This document shows positions 1 through 9,724 of a stretch of DNA of 64,000 nucleotides, piece by piece. The translations under genes and the position numbers were made by a program. This stretch comes from Nyssa sinensis (taxonomy: Eukaryota > Streptophyta > Magnoliopsida > Cornales > Nyssaceae), in assembly GCA_008638375.1 (NCBI GenBank), contig CM018032.1, positions 2,101,001 through 2,165,000 of the forward strand. Direction: 5' to 3'. Positions within the stretch are counted from its first letter, which is position 1. Each line of letters begins with the position of its first letter. Below the pieces are notes generated by a model. That model had not been told where the DNA came from. It worked only from the letters and a program-made list of their open reading frames with translations, and searched no databases.

Positions 1-1401
1 CAAGGGCATGGCCAAGAAACTGCATTCCTCACTCCAGTTTCCCACTTTGACCCGAACACCCCTTGCTACCCCAACAACCCGACTTGCCTCTGAATTCGCT
101 GCCTTGATCATACTTGAATCTGGCCGCAGTGCAAGGCCCAGCCTATGCACTTCCTTGTCCGAGACAATGTTGTTAGTAGCCCCCGTGTCCACCATGGCAC
201 TGACAACCTGGTTGTTCAGCACTATGTCTACGAACATCAACCCCCTTTTAGGCACCAACTCCTCCTTCTGCAACACATTCAGAAGTTGGATGGGGTTGAC
301 CCTCACGGTCTCCTCTTCTGAACTCTCTTCCTCTTCTGCAGTAAGAGCGTTCAGTTTCTCCCGCTTCGGACAATTTCTGGCCCGATGTGGTCCGTCACAA
401 ATGAAGCATCCGTTCAGGGTTTGGCCTTTGGAAGGCTCCTTAGAACTTGAGGCTTTGTCCGTCTGCCCCTCCGAAGAACCTGTTTTTCCGACTTTCCTTT
501 TGTCCTTCTTGCGCTCCATGGGTCTGTCTTTTCCAGCACCCTCAGCCCCTTTCCTGCCGTCCCCAGTGTTAGCCTGCGACTTGTAGTCCACCAAGGCATC
601 GGCTGCTGCTATGGCTGCGGACAAGTCTTTTACACCTTGCCGACGCAGTTCTGTTTGTGCCCAGTTCTGAAGACCAACAACGAAATTGAAGAGTTTGTCC
701 TCCTCAGACATGTTTTTGATGTCAAGCATCAAGGAAGAGAATTGCTTGACATACTCCCTAACTGTTCCAGTTTGTCTGAGTCGCCGCAAAGCATCACGGG
801 CCTGCCATGCCGTGTTGCTTGGGAGGAACTGCTCCTTCATCTCTGCCACAAGCATGTCCCAAGTCACAATTTGAGGACGTGAAGTGTCCTCTGACCGTGT
901 GCGCCACCACAGTTTTGCATCCCCGGTCAAGTACATGGATGTGAGATTCACCCGCTCACCATCCGGAATGTGTACCGCCTGAAAATAATGGGTCAAGTCC
1001 CACAGAAAATTCTCCAGTTCTTTGGCACTCCGCGTGCCAGAGAACGCCTTTGGTTCTGGTACTTTGGCCTTCTGCCCGCCCACGTGCATACCAACCGTAC
1101 CAGCATGCAATGCGCGCTTCAGCAACGTCATGTCTGCTTCCAGTGTGTCCAATCGGCCTTTTAGAGATTCGGCCAACGCTCCAAGATCGCCCAAGAGGTC
1201 ACTAATCTTGGTTTGCCCTTCAAGATAGTGATCCTCCTCCACCTTGCTGAGTTCGTCATGGGCTTTCTGGACGTCCTCTATGATCTCGAACAGCCTACCA
1301 CACTGGACTGCGACAGGCACTGCATCATCTGTCTGGGGAGCGCCAAGGAATTCCTCCACCCGAGTCACTCGTTCCCGCAGTTCTACGTTTCCACCAGCCA
1401 T
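1..1401 (-). CDS. Gag-aspartic protease polyprotein, partial (Ty3/gypsy)
   Basis: A 467-codon frame starts at the ATG on 1401 (MAGGNVELRERVTRVEE) only 11 bases past the primer binding site, and is still open at the window edge. A retrotransposon gag domain lies around residues 120-230; it includes LWWRTRSED and a stretch about REYVKQFSSLMLDI. A lysine- and glutamate-rich linker follows. One CCHC zinc knuckle is visible (CFICDGPHRARNC, near residue 330). The retropepsin active site then reads MVDTGATNNIVSD. Gag would form the virus-like particle, the knuckle would bind the element RNA, and the protease would process the polyprotein. The ATG was chosen because it follows the PBS directly and no upstream in-frame alternative fits. 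RT, RNase H and integrase are expected beyond the window. Confidence 0.9.
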   Translation of the reverse strand, partial: MAGGNVELRERVTRVEEFLGAPQTDDAVPVAVQCGRLFEIIEDVQKAHDELSKVEEDHYLEGQTKISDLLGDLGALAESLKGRLDTLEADMTLLKRALHAGTVGMHVGGQKAKVPEPKAFSGTRSAKELENFLWDLTHYFQAVHIPDGERVNLTSMYLTGDAKLWWRTRSEDTSRPQIVTWDMLVAEMKEQFLPSNTAWQARDALRRLRQTGTVREYVKQFSSLMLDIKNMSEEDKLFNFVVGLQNWAQTELRRQGVKDLSAAIAAADALVDYKSQANTGDGRKGAEGAGKDRPMERKKDKRKVGKTGSSEGQTDKASSSKEPSKGQTLNGCFICDGPHRARNCPKREKLNALTAEEEESSEEETVRVNPIQLLNVLQKEELVPKRGLMFVDIVLNNQVVSAMVDTGATNNIVSDKEVHRLGLALRPDSSMIKAANSEASRVVGVARGVRVKVGNWSEECSFLAMPL

Positions 1402-1412
1402 GGTCAAACCTG

Positions 1413-1424
1413 GCTCTGATACCA
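1413..1424 (-). other. Primer binding site (tRNA-iMet type)
   Basis: The minus strand reads TGGTATCAGAGC, the complement of the 3' end of plant initiator tRNA-Met. It lies two bases inside the LTR end (…TGACA) and just upstream of the gag ATG. This fixes the orientation and the 5' LTR boundary of the element. Confidence 0.93.
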
Positions 1425-1963
1425 ACTGTCACAGAGTCGAAATCTAACACAAAATTTCTTTCGCCTGTGCGGCGTCAAGACACCTGCCCTGACCAGCCAA
1501 CCCCACGCACTCCAGCCAAGAGGCTTATGATAGAGAACACAGCAACACACAAAGGCACACAGATTTACAGGAATCACTTTCCCAACCTTTTATTCACAAT
1601 AATCCAAACGAATACAAAGGAATACAAAGCCTAAGGGCTGCGAGACAAGAGAACACCCTCTCTTCTAGTCTATGCTCTCTCTCTATCCCTCTCAGTCTGT
1701 CCGTGTCTGTCCGTCTCGCCCCTCCCTATTACATTGTATTTATAGGCAAACCCTCACACGGTTTCCTTTTCCTAGATGGACTAGGATTGCGCCAACATGT
1801 CCCACGGTGTCCTTCTCCTTGACGGACTTGGATTGCACTTCCCTTTTCCGTGTCGAACTTGGATTGCGCTTTCCTTTTCCTTGCCAGACTTGGACTCCTT
1901 GTCCAAGACGGATTTGGATTCCTTGTCCTAGACGGACTTGGATTCCGCCAGGCACACACTGCC

Positions 1964-2044
1964 GCCGCACGCACTGTTGCTGCCGCATGCACTGTTGTTG
2001 CCGCATGCGCTGTTGCTGCCGCATGCGCTGTTGCTGCCGCACCA
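1964..2044. repeat. 18-bp minisatellite inside the LTR
   Basis: About 4.5 copies of GCCGCATGCGCTGTTGCT, differing by single transitions (gcacgc/gcatgc, gcact/gcgct). Its position inside U3/R explains several spurious alanine- and glutamine-rich frames on both strands. Confidence 0.9.
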
Positions 2045-2225
2045 GCGCCGCACTCGGTCCCACCGATGCTTCCGCTTGTAGCCATCATTGCCGAACCATG
2101 CCTACTCATGGTTCGGACTTGTTTGCCGAACATGGCCACCATGTGCCGCCACCCTTGGTGATGGTGCTCGGGCCACCAGCTTTCAATAGCACCCTGCATT
2201 GCCCCGAAGGTGCCAAGGCCTCAAG

Positions 2226-2345
2226 CCGCACGCTGCATGGGCACCCCGCATGGGCATGCCGCATAGGCACACCGCATGGGCACGCGCATGGGCATGCCGC
2301 GTGGGCACGCGCATGGGCACGCCGCATGGGCACCCCGCCCGTGGG
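2226..2345. repeat. 11-12-bp GC-rich minisatellite inside the LTR
   Basis: About ten degenerate copies of CGCATGGGCACC, with variants CGCATGGGCATGC and CGCGTGGGCACG. The array ends about 20 bases short of the TATA-like box. Open frames rich in Ala, His, Gly and Trp over this stretch are repeat artefacts. Confidence 0.9.
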
Positions 2346-2782
2346 CGCTTCAAGGGGGTACTGCCCCCTATATATGTCTTATGAAGATTTTCCAACCTGA
2401 CTGGAGTAAACACAACCCTTTGCAAAACCAGTTCTTCCACCCGTGTGCATTTGCCTTGCCAAAAGGCAACCCATGCACCAAACTGCTCACCGAAGGCATT
2501 GCCTTAACAATTCGTTGCCCAAGTCGTGCGTCCAACTTCGCCTAAGTCAGAAAATCCCTTAAGGCAAATCCAACCTTGGAATGTCCTTCCCACACTTGAA
2601 TGCCATTCCACTCATGAATAAGATTCCAAGTCCCGAATGCCTTTCCACCCGAATAACATTCTAAGTCTCGAATGTTATTCTAAGGCATAGCATGCCTTCC
2701 CCATGCCCATGCCAATGCCACCAAGGCAGGACATGCCTCCCCATGCCCCATGCCGCCGTGTCAAGTTATAAAGGGTCTAACA

Positions 2783-3618
2783 CTAGGGCACTTGATAGAA
2801 TTCTGAAAATGTAGAAAAAGAGAATGGGAAGAATAATATCAACATGGAATTATTGTATGTTCTTTTAATATGATATTATGATCTTAGCATTTGTATGGGC
2901 TGGATAAGGAGCGGTGCTGAATCAAGGGCACGACTGAAGTTACGCATGATCCATTTAAACAACTTCCATTTTTTCTACAAGTCAAATACTCAACCAGATA
3001 ACGCATTTACTATTTTGGTATTAAGTTGCGTCATGAAGTAGTAATTTATATAGCATTATAATTTTATACTATATTCAAGACAATTATTGAAAATATGTCA
3101 ATTATTTCATAAATAATTCTTGAAACAAAAAACAACAAGAAGATTGCAAGTGCAAAATTAGAAACCTTAAACTTTTTACACTTCAATTTTTTACTCCAGT
3201 TTATTTTAAATTTACTGGTTACCACACAGTTAAATTGAATACACTCACACTATTTTTTTATTGTTAGCTATAAGAATTGATTTCACTTATGCTATTATTC
3301 ATTGTTCAAAGAGTTTAATATATAACATATTAGATCATACTCCCCCCAAAAAAAAAAAAAATTACAAACTGAACATATATGTGAATTAGGTGCCATTTGG
3401 GATTGCAGCGGGACAACTGCTTATCGAGTTTTGGTGCAGGGGCCAGCACAAAACCCACTAAAGGCTATTGTTTTTGGGTGTTTGAAACTTTGAATAGAAA
3501 TAAAAAAATCAAATGATAAGGTGGTACGAAAAAATTACATGCTCATACATATCAAAAATTGACATAATATGTGACATAAATGATATCATAGTCCAACTGA
3601 TACTTGCTCTAATATAAA
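2783..3618. other. AT-rich intergenic DNA, no gene seen
   Basis: AT-rich sequence with poly(A) runs near 3347 and no frame with recognisable coding content. I see no terminal repeats or RNA gene here. Confidence 0.6.
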
Positions 3619-3921
3619 ATAGGAAAAATTATATTTAACACATACTCTCCGGGGCAAATTATAAGTGGGCTCAATAGTTTCTAAAAATTACACTTAAGCT
3701 GACATGGAAAAAAATAATTTACACTTAAACTGAACCAACACTTCGCTATATGCTACCAGCGGAATTGATGATAGCACATAATGAACTGCTTGAACTGCCA
3801 GTAGCACATCAGCCTAAGTGCAATTTATTTTTTTTCCATATCAACTTAAGTGCAACTTTTTGAAACTATTAAACTCAATTATAATTTGTTTTCCGGAGTT
3901 ATTAAGTATAATTTTCCCTCT
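3619..3921. mobile_element. Foldback MITE with long terminal inverted repeats
   Basis: The first and last 140 or so bases are diverged inverted copies of each other. The left arm has GGAAAAATTATATTTAA, CAAATTATAAGTGGGC and a TTACACTTAAGC block. The right arm, read in reverse, has GGGAAAATTATACTTAA, CAAATTATAATTGAGT and a TTGCACTTAAGT block. The loop is near 3765-3800 (CTACCAGCGG opposite CTACTGGCAG). No clean target duplication could be fixed (the flanks are both TAAAATA-like), so the superfamily is open. There is no coding capacity. Confidence 0.75.
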
Positions 3922-4228
3922 AAAATATATGTCAAATGTTAAATTATGATACATATAGCATGAAATTCTACTACTTTACCATCAGAGTTTAGGTTGGTGT
4001 GTGAGAAGTGGCTGAAGTGGAACGCATATTCAAGGAGTTTTTTAACTGACCCAAGCAGTTTTTAATCTGATGGACTTGACTCATGTAGTTTTGAACTTTA
4101 TTCCCGGACCCATGTAAATTGGAAAAGAAAATGCACTTTTGAAGTAAAATTTTCAACAGTTTAAAGGCCTATTTTCAAAATGTACCTCTTGATTAAGGTT
4201 TTTGTGCATAATTTAGCAGGTGAAAAAT

Positions 4229-4272
4229 GCATCTTGAAGATGAGCCTTTAAGGGCTTATCTTCAAGAGGTGC
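4229..4272. other. Short near-perfect inverted repeat (hairpin)
   Basis: GCATCTTGAAGATGAGCC and, in inverted order, GGGCTTATCTTCAAGAGG form a stem of about 17 bp with a loop of a few bases. It is not flanked by a T-run as in a bacterial terminator. In a plant it is more likely a decayed small foldback element. Its function is unknown. Confidence 0.5.
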
Positions 4273-4586
4273 CTCTTAGGCACGATTGTACAAGGGAATA
4301 GGAGCAGTGAAGGATTGTTTTGGTTAGAGACTGAAGAACTAAACCACTATTTTTTCCTACAAAAAAAAACATGGTCTCTCTGACCTGAAAAAAGATGGCA
4401 TCCATGGCTCAGCTCTGGTACTTCCCTCTTGCTGGGTATTATCACGCTATGACAGAGAACAATCGCCATATTGTTGATCAAAAATTCAGTTTTTTACTCT
4501 CTGTTCCCCGAATTCCTCAACACCTGCCTCCCCTCATGCCCTCTCTCTTTGCATTCCTAACTCGTCGGGGAAATTCCTAGTATTCT

Positions 4587-4887
4587 GTGACGGTGGTGGG
4601 ATACGGAAGCGGTGGCAGTGGTGGCGACGGTGGGTGGAGCACAGGTGGAGATTGGGACGATTCATGGTCATGGAAAGTCTTTGACCCATAGGGGCATTTC
4701 TGAATGGATGGAGATCAAGGGTTGCAGCCGATCCTCATTTTCCTTTCAAGGTTCTAATGGAGAAATTAGTGGGTGTAAGCGCATATGTTCTTCGAGACAT
4801 GGCCTCTCGTCCTAATTTCGGACTCAATGAGCTAAAATTTGTCTTATCAACTCTGGTTGTTGGGTCCATATTGAATTTTGTTATATA
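4587..4887 (+). pseudogene. RETICULATA-RELATED-like (DUF3411) gene fragment
   Basis: The frame from 4745 to 4887 reads FKVLMEKLVGVSAYVLRDM, then ASRPNFGLNELKFVLSTLVV, then GSILNFVI and a stop. This matches what I know of the conserved core of plant RETICULATA-RELATED (DUF3411) proteins, plastid-envelope membrane proteins. Upstream in another frame a Gly/Trp-rich stretch (GSGGSGGDGGWSTGGDWDDS, from 4608) resembles the low-complexity region these proteins have before the core. The two parts are separated by stops and frame changes (tag at 4697, tga at 4708). The core is cut off just before the expected membrane segment, beside a GT that could be an old donor site. It is a broken fragment, not a working gene. 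The family call rests on recall of the motif. Confidence 0.55.
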
Positions 4888-5001
4888 AAGGTAAATTTTC
4901 GAGATGCCTTTTTAATATAATAATTAACCACTTAAAATTAAGCGCAAGTGTACTTGCACAACTGCCACGGAGGGAGGGAGAGAGAGGATTAGATAAGGTA
5001 C

Positions 5002-5391
5002 CTTGCGACCGACGAAGGGTCGAGGGAAGATAAGGTCCTCGTAGATGCAGTTCTCAGAAATGAGGTCCTCTACGGACGCTACATCATGGCAGTTGATCCC
5101 TCCATAGAAATTCCTCACAACATCCGAAGCCGACTTTACAGATGAAACTGGCAGAGATTCATCGTTTGCCAATGTCGTTGTCGTTGCCGGTGTTATAACC
5201 ACCGTGCGATTTTCTGATGAGGAAACCCTAGTCAGCTTCTGTATGGTCCATCTTCTTCCACTTGTGCTGATCTTTTTTGGACCACCATAATCATACTCGT
5301 TAGGGTTTGAAGTAGCAGTGGTTGTTCTGCTCTGGGTGAAGAATCGGAGCGGCAGGAATAATGAGGTGGAGATCGCCAGCGGCAGCATCAT
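5002..5391 (-). CDS. First exon of an NTF2-like (SnoaL-type) plastid protein, orphan
   Basis: The minus strand encodes about 130 residues beginning MMLPLAISTSLFLPLRFFTQ. The N-terminus is Ser/Thr/Arg-rich with few acidic residues, like a chloroplast transit peptide. It ends in the block SASDVVRNFYGGINCHDV, then ASVEDLISENCIYEDLIF, then PRPFVGRK. That block is the start of the nuclear-transport-factor-2-like fold in a plant family of plastid-predicted proteins of unknown function. The exon stops at a good donor (CAAG|GTACCTT, donor G at 5001). I searched by eye down to 2783 for the next exon (the family continues with a Trp-rich segment) and did not find it. Either the downstream exons are lost, or the intron is long and interrupted. 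No transcript evidence is available, so it may be a dead fragment. Confidence 0.6.
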
Positions 5392-5582
5392 GGCGACAAT
5401 TAACTAAAAATTTAAAAAAATAATAAAAAAAAGGGGTGGACCTGCGCAACTACGCTGCCACGGGATAATTCACGCCTCTTCCTAATATCCAAACGAGCGA
5501 AATGCTGTGCCCCGCAAATTTTTCATGACCACTTTCCCAAGAAAAAAATGATAGATATGTAAACAAATGTTTCCTTCATTTC

Positions 5583-5620
5583 CCCCAAAAAAATAAAATA
5601 AAATAAATAAAATAAAATAA

Positions 5621-5651
<31 letters not shown>

Positions 5652-5680
5652 TAAATAAATAAATAAATAAATAAAAAACA
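5583..5680. repeat. (AAAT)n/(AAT)n microsatellite
   Basis: Mixed AAAT, AAAAT and AAT units over nearly 100 bp. The minus-strand open frame here (Phe/Ile/Leu/Tyr-rich) is a low-complexity artefact. Confidence 0.95.
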
Positions 5681-5904
5681 AATACGCATCGTCTTAACAA
5701 TTTTGTCACTAAACTAAATCCTACCTTCATGAGATTCACACCATAAATCTCATAAGGCGTATGATGAAAGATTCTAATTGGCGACCTCCGAACGTCTACT
5801 AATCCATCTGAGCTACTCCCGTAGTTGTCTTAAAATTTACTTTCAACAACATTTTTTGCTCTACTATTTATTTTTTTTTTACATAAAATTTTTGTCTCTA
5901 GTAT

Positions 5905-6385
5905 GTAATTAATCTTTGTTTGGAAATTTTGGAGAGAAGAGAAAAAAAAAAAAAAAGAAATGATAACTTAAAATGAAAGAGATAAAAGAAGAAAATAGAA
6001 CAAAAGAAAAAGTGTTAGTCTTTCAATTTGCTTGAATATTTAGGAGAGAAATAAGAAGAAAATTATTATTTTTTGTTTGAATAGTTAGTAGGATAGAAAA
6101 GGAAATAAAATGTATAAAGTATTTGACAATTAATTTTATTTTGTTATAAAAATTCTAATTTTTAACACAAATATTTAAGGATATATTTGGTATTTTAAAA
6201 AATTCATTAAAAAAATTTATTTTTTCTCCAAATCTCTCCACTTTTGAATAGATCGAAGATGTGCTCCATCTTTCTCTCCAAATCTTTTTTCTCCTACTTA
6301 AATATCAAAACAAAATATTTATTTATCTCTTCATTTCAGTCCTTTGTTTTTTCCAAATCTTTCAATTCAAACGAAGCATTAGTCT
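5905..6385. mobile_element. Possible AT-rich foldback MITE
   Basis: The left end carries TTTGTTTGGAAATTTTGG and a GAGAGAAGAGAAAA run. The right end, read in reverse, carries CTTCGTTTGAATTGAAAG and a TTTGGAAAA run. Similar GGAGAGAAATAAGAAGAAA and CTCTCCAAATCTTTTTTC blocks lie inside in opposite orientation. Ends and target duplication are not clear, so this is a tentative call. Confidence 0.4.
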
Positions 6386-6479
6386 TTAAACCACTCAAAA
6401 AGCAAAATGAGATGATCAAATTGTTAGAAAAAATGAAATTAGTATTAGTTTTATTTTAGATAAACAGTTTTGTAATCAA

Positions 6480-7380
6480 CAACAGATTTTGATTTGCAAA
6501 AACATAAAAACAATAAACAGAAAAAACAAGATTGGAATTCGAAACAGAAATTCTAGAAGTGAATTTTAATCGGAGAACATAATACTGATTACGTAAATAA
6601 ATGAAAGAATTGAAAATACAGAATGTTGAAACTTACTATATTAGAACTAGGAAATTACAAAAGAACGATTTGAATCAAGTCTAGCATTTGATGTTATCTC
6701 CCTAAGATAGAATACGTCATCATACTACGATGCTCACGACTTTCTATGACGCTTGCCTCCTAAGATGAAATTGTTATCGCACAACGAAGAAGTACAACTT
6801 TCTCTGTGCATAGCAAGCCAAACGTGTTTGAACTCTCTCTAATTATGGATACATTGAATGATATGAAGTATATGAATTATGCAGTGAGGGTATGTTTATA
6901 TAGATCTCTCAGTGTCTATTTGGTATAAGCATGAAACTTGGGTTGCGTTTGTTCGTGGCGAACAAACACAATTGCACCCAATGAAAAAGACTTTCATTCA
7001 GTCAAAATTCAAGCTCAAAACACAGTCACAAAATAACAGCATTTTTTATTTAATTAACCTGGTAACAAAAAGATAGCGCTTTTGGATTCAAAATTTATTA
7101 AATAAATTTTATCCAAAAAGATATATATACATAGCGTATAATATTATTAAGTAATATGATTATCCACTTTAACTATGAATATAAATATTATAAGTATTAA
7201 TATAAAAAAATAAAGATATTAAATTGTTGACAATTATATTAATTGATTAATTATATGATTTTTTTTTAAAATAAAGTATAAGAGTCCATTAAATATTAGT
7301 ACATGAATATTGGGAGGTCATCTATTTCAAGTTTAAATTTATATAACAAAGAAATAATAATGCAATGAGAAAAATATAAT
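6480..7380. other. AT-rich intergenic DNA, no gene seen
   Basis: No coding pattern or RNA gene is visible. Near 7316 there is one copy of a diverged AT-rich repeat (GGTCATCTATTTCAAGTTTA) whose relatives lie beyond the copia element at 18445, 18716 and 19046. The copia element appears to have inserted into this older repeat family. Confidence 0.5.
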
Positions 7381-7389
7381 TTAAATACA

Positions 7390-8080
7390 TTTTGATGCTG
7401 CACTTTTCGACTCGCAATAAGTATGGGCTCCGTGACCTGTAGAACACTCAGAAAGATGATCAGAGGACCACCGAATTGGCTTCGGCGGTAGCCGCTTCGA
7501 TGCTTAAGTAAGTAAATAAAATTGAAAGACTATATTGAAAGCCAAAGAATGAGCATAAAAATAAAGCGTAGCTTCAGGGTTTAATTTATAGGTCGTGGCC
7601 TTCCTAAGTTGATTAGGATTCGACGCCATGAATATAAGGATTTGATCATTGAAGATTGCAGTTACCTTGTGGAGTATTGAGTCGTAGATGGAGATAATTG
7701 TAGATAGTATTTTCCGTGTCGAAGACTGTTTCCTTATTCCCTGCTTGGCAGTTGTTAAGGAAGCCATATGGTCGGAACCATGTGAAATGCTGAATGAATA
7801 TTGCCCAGAGCATAAGGTCTGGAAGATATGTGATTGAGAATGCCTTGGAGGTTCCGCCTGCACTGTATGACCGAGTTTGTCGGCTCTGTATGATATATAT
7901 ATATATATATATATATATAAGAATGCCCTGAAGGCTTGTGGCTGTTCTGTATGATCGAAAGTATCAGCTCTGTATGATCGAGATTATTAACTCTGTAAGC
8001 ACACGTGTCTCAAGGGGATTGGTGCGTCTGTTTGTGGTATATCACATTTGACTATCAAAAGTCACTAGTACATTAATAAT
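7390..8080. repeat. Probable gypsy LTR/leader fragment
   Basis: The block GGCTTCGGCGGTAGCCGC, followed by TTCGATGCTTAAGTAAGT, resembles a stretch I know from LTRs of TAT/Ogre-type gypsy elements. A (TA)n tract of about 28 bases lies at 7891-7919, next to three TCTGTATGATCGA-like units (7885-7985). No terminal TG/CA pair or duplication could be fixed. The minus-strand open frame at 7504-7863 matches nothing I recognise and is not called. Confidence 0.35.
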
Positions 8081-8088
8081 AGGAGGTT

Positions 8089-8436
8089 TGTTATGAATAT
8101 GTGTGTGTGGATGTCCTCAATGTTGAGAAACCCATTTGAAAGCCTATATAGTTAGTTAAAATCATAACTCAAATGGGTGTTTTCTTTATTCAATATCGTG
8201 GCTATATAAGCCTTAGTCCGAATAAAGGAAGATGATACAATGAAGTGAGGTGAAGTGAAGAAAGAGAAAGAAATTAGTAGAGTGTTTTGTAACCATTTAC
8301 CTTTTTATGTTTTTCTACAAAATAGTGGAACATTCTTCTTCCCGCCCGTGGACGTAGGCCTGAAGCCGAACCACGTAAATCTTTGTGTGCTCTTGTATGA
8401 TTGATTTGTGTGCATTTATTTTTCTATTTCACAACA
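8089..8436 (+). repeat. 5' LTR of the copia element
   Basis: It begins TGTTATGAATATG and ends TTTCACAACA. It contains GGCTATATAAGCC as the likely TATA box (about 8210). The sequence after the end (CGCTATCAACACGAGAC) sits where the primer binding site belongs and resembles the leader of other plant copia elements. Confidence 0.95.
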
Positions 8437-8620
8437 CGCTATCAACACGAGACTCTAATCAACTGAGATAGGTAAAATAAAGGTAAACAAATTTTCTATT
8501 ACTAGAATCTATTATACATTAATTTAAATTTGCAACTGTAGCACTAATATTACAGTAACTATTCGCTCGTATTTTTTAACATTTTATTTGATTATATCAT
8601 ATTTTTAGTTTTAAAAAGAA

Positions 8621-9570
8621 ATGTCAAATCCCACCAAACTTGAGTTTATTGCATTAGACATTTCTGGAAAAAATTATTTATCTTGGATTCTTAATGCTAA
8701 CATTCACCTTGAAGTTAAGAATCTTGAAAATACTATTAAATAAGGAAATACAGCATCCCCATAGGATCGGGCTAATGCATTGATATTCCTTCCCCGTTAT
8801 ATTCATGAAGGCTTGAAATCTGAATATCTTACGGTAAAAGACTCATTAACCCTTTGAAAAAATTTGAATGAAAGATATGAACACCAGAAAACTATTATTC
8901 TCCCAAAAGCTCGGTATAATTGGCTACACTTGAAGTTGCAAGATTTTCAATAAGTCAGTGAATATAATTTTGCACTATTTTGAATTACTTCGCAATTAAA
9001 ATTATGCGGAGAAAATATCAAAGATGCAAATATGTTAGAGAAGACATTTTCTACATTTCACCCTTCGAATATTGTCCTGTAGCAACATTTTTTACATAAT
9101 GACTTTGTAATGAAAAATCACAACTTACGTCCCATTGGCTCTACACCATTCCCTGAAGCGAATGGAACTGCATTTCCTGAAGCAAATGCAACTGCGTCAT
9201 ATAGACAGAGTTATAGATGTGGACATGGTCGTAGATATAGCTGTAGACGTGGTCATAACACATACCGAGGTGGTCATAAAAGTAATTCCTATAATTGTTC
9301 CAAAAGAGACACACCACAGCACCTGAAGTGCAATAATAATGTGGAGGCAAATCAAGGAAAGGGAAAACGAAAATTGCCTCAAGATCCTGAAGAATCTTGT
9401 TATCGGTGTGGGGGGAAAATGGCATTGGTTGCGTACATGTCGTACGCCCAAACATTTAGTGGATCTTTACCGAGCCTCAATAAAAGGAAAAGAAATATAA
9501 ACAAATTTTACTAATGGTCCTGTAGACATCACACACTTAGATGTCGTAAATCTTTTTGAATATCTTGATG
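8621..9570 (+). pseudogene. Copia gag, decayed
   Basis: From ATG 8621 the frame reads MSNPTKLEFIALDISGKNYL, the usual start of copia gag. Recognisable gag follows (IFLPRYIHEGLKSEYLTVKD; NLNERYEHQKTIILPKARY) with stops at several points. The zinc knuckle begins CYRCGG at about 9400 and continues HWLRTC only after a frameshift in the G/A run near 9411. Gag would package element RNA in cytoplasmic particles; this copy cannot encode an intact one. Confidence 0.85.
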
Positions 9571-9724
9571 GAAAAACTAACCATTTAATTAGTGATGAAA
9601 ATGTCCACGCCGACTAATATTTTTATTATATCTCGTATAATATTTTACTTTAATAATTTTATCTTATTTATTTATTTTTAATATAAATTTATTCTTATTT
9701 CTCATAATAAATGCATCTGGTGAA

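Larger units (their letters stand above)
1..2782 (-). mobile_element. Ty3/gypsy LTR retrotransposon, 5' part (LTR, PBS, gag-protease)
   Basis: Read on the minus strand, this is an LTR, then a primer binding site, then an open gag-protease frame that leaves the window at base 1. The rest of pol and the second LTR lie outside, so no target-site duplication can be tested. The gag frame has no stop, unlike every other element here, so this copy is probably young. The zinc knuckle, the DTG aspartic protease and the iMet primer site are typical of Ty3/gypsy; the lineage was not determined. Confidence 0.9.
1427..2782 (-). repeat. 5' LTR of the gypsy element
   Basis: On the minus strand the LTR runs from TGTTAGACCC at 2782 to TGACA at 1427, about 1356 bp. 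A TATA-like CATATATAG at 2368-2376 and an AATAAA signal (plus-strand tttatt, 1589-1594) lie in the right order for U3-R-U5. The LTR is unusually GC-rich and contains two minisatellites. The left boundary is fixed by the PBS. The right boundary rests on the TG motif and the change to AT-rich DNA, because the partner LTR is not in the window. Confidence 0.8.

Noticed and set aside
8..586. 192-codon plus-strand open frame over the gag-protease region
   Set aside because: It is the antisense of the gag-protease frame, whose zinc knuckle and DTG motif lie on the minus strand.
1672..2400. Long Cys/His/Arg-rich plus-strand frame and matching minus-strand frames in the LTR
   Set aside because: The composition follows from the 18-bp and 12-bp minisatellites; several frames are open on both strands with repeat-derived residues.
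5482..5739. Phe/Ile/Tyr-rich minus-strand frame resembling a membrane protein
   Set aside because: It is the translation of an AAAT/AAT microsatellite.
7504..7863. 119-codon minus-strand frame
   Set aside because: No recognisable domain. The sequence resembles an LTR or leader fragment of a gypsy element, and length alone is weak support.
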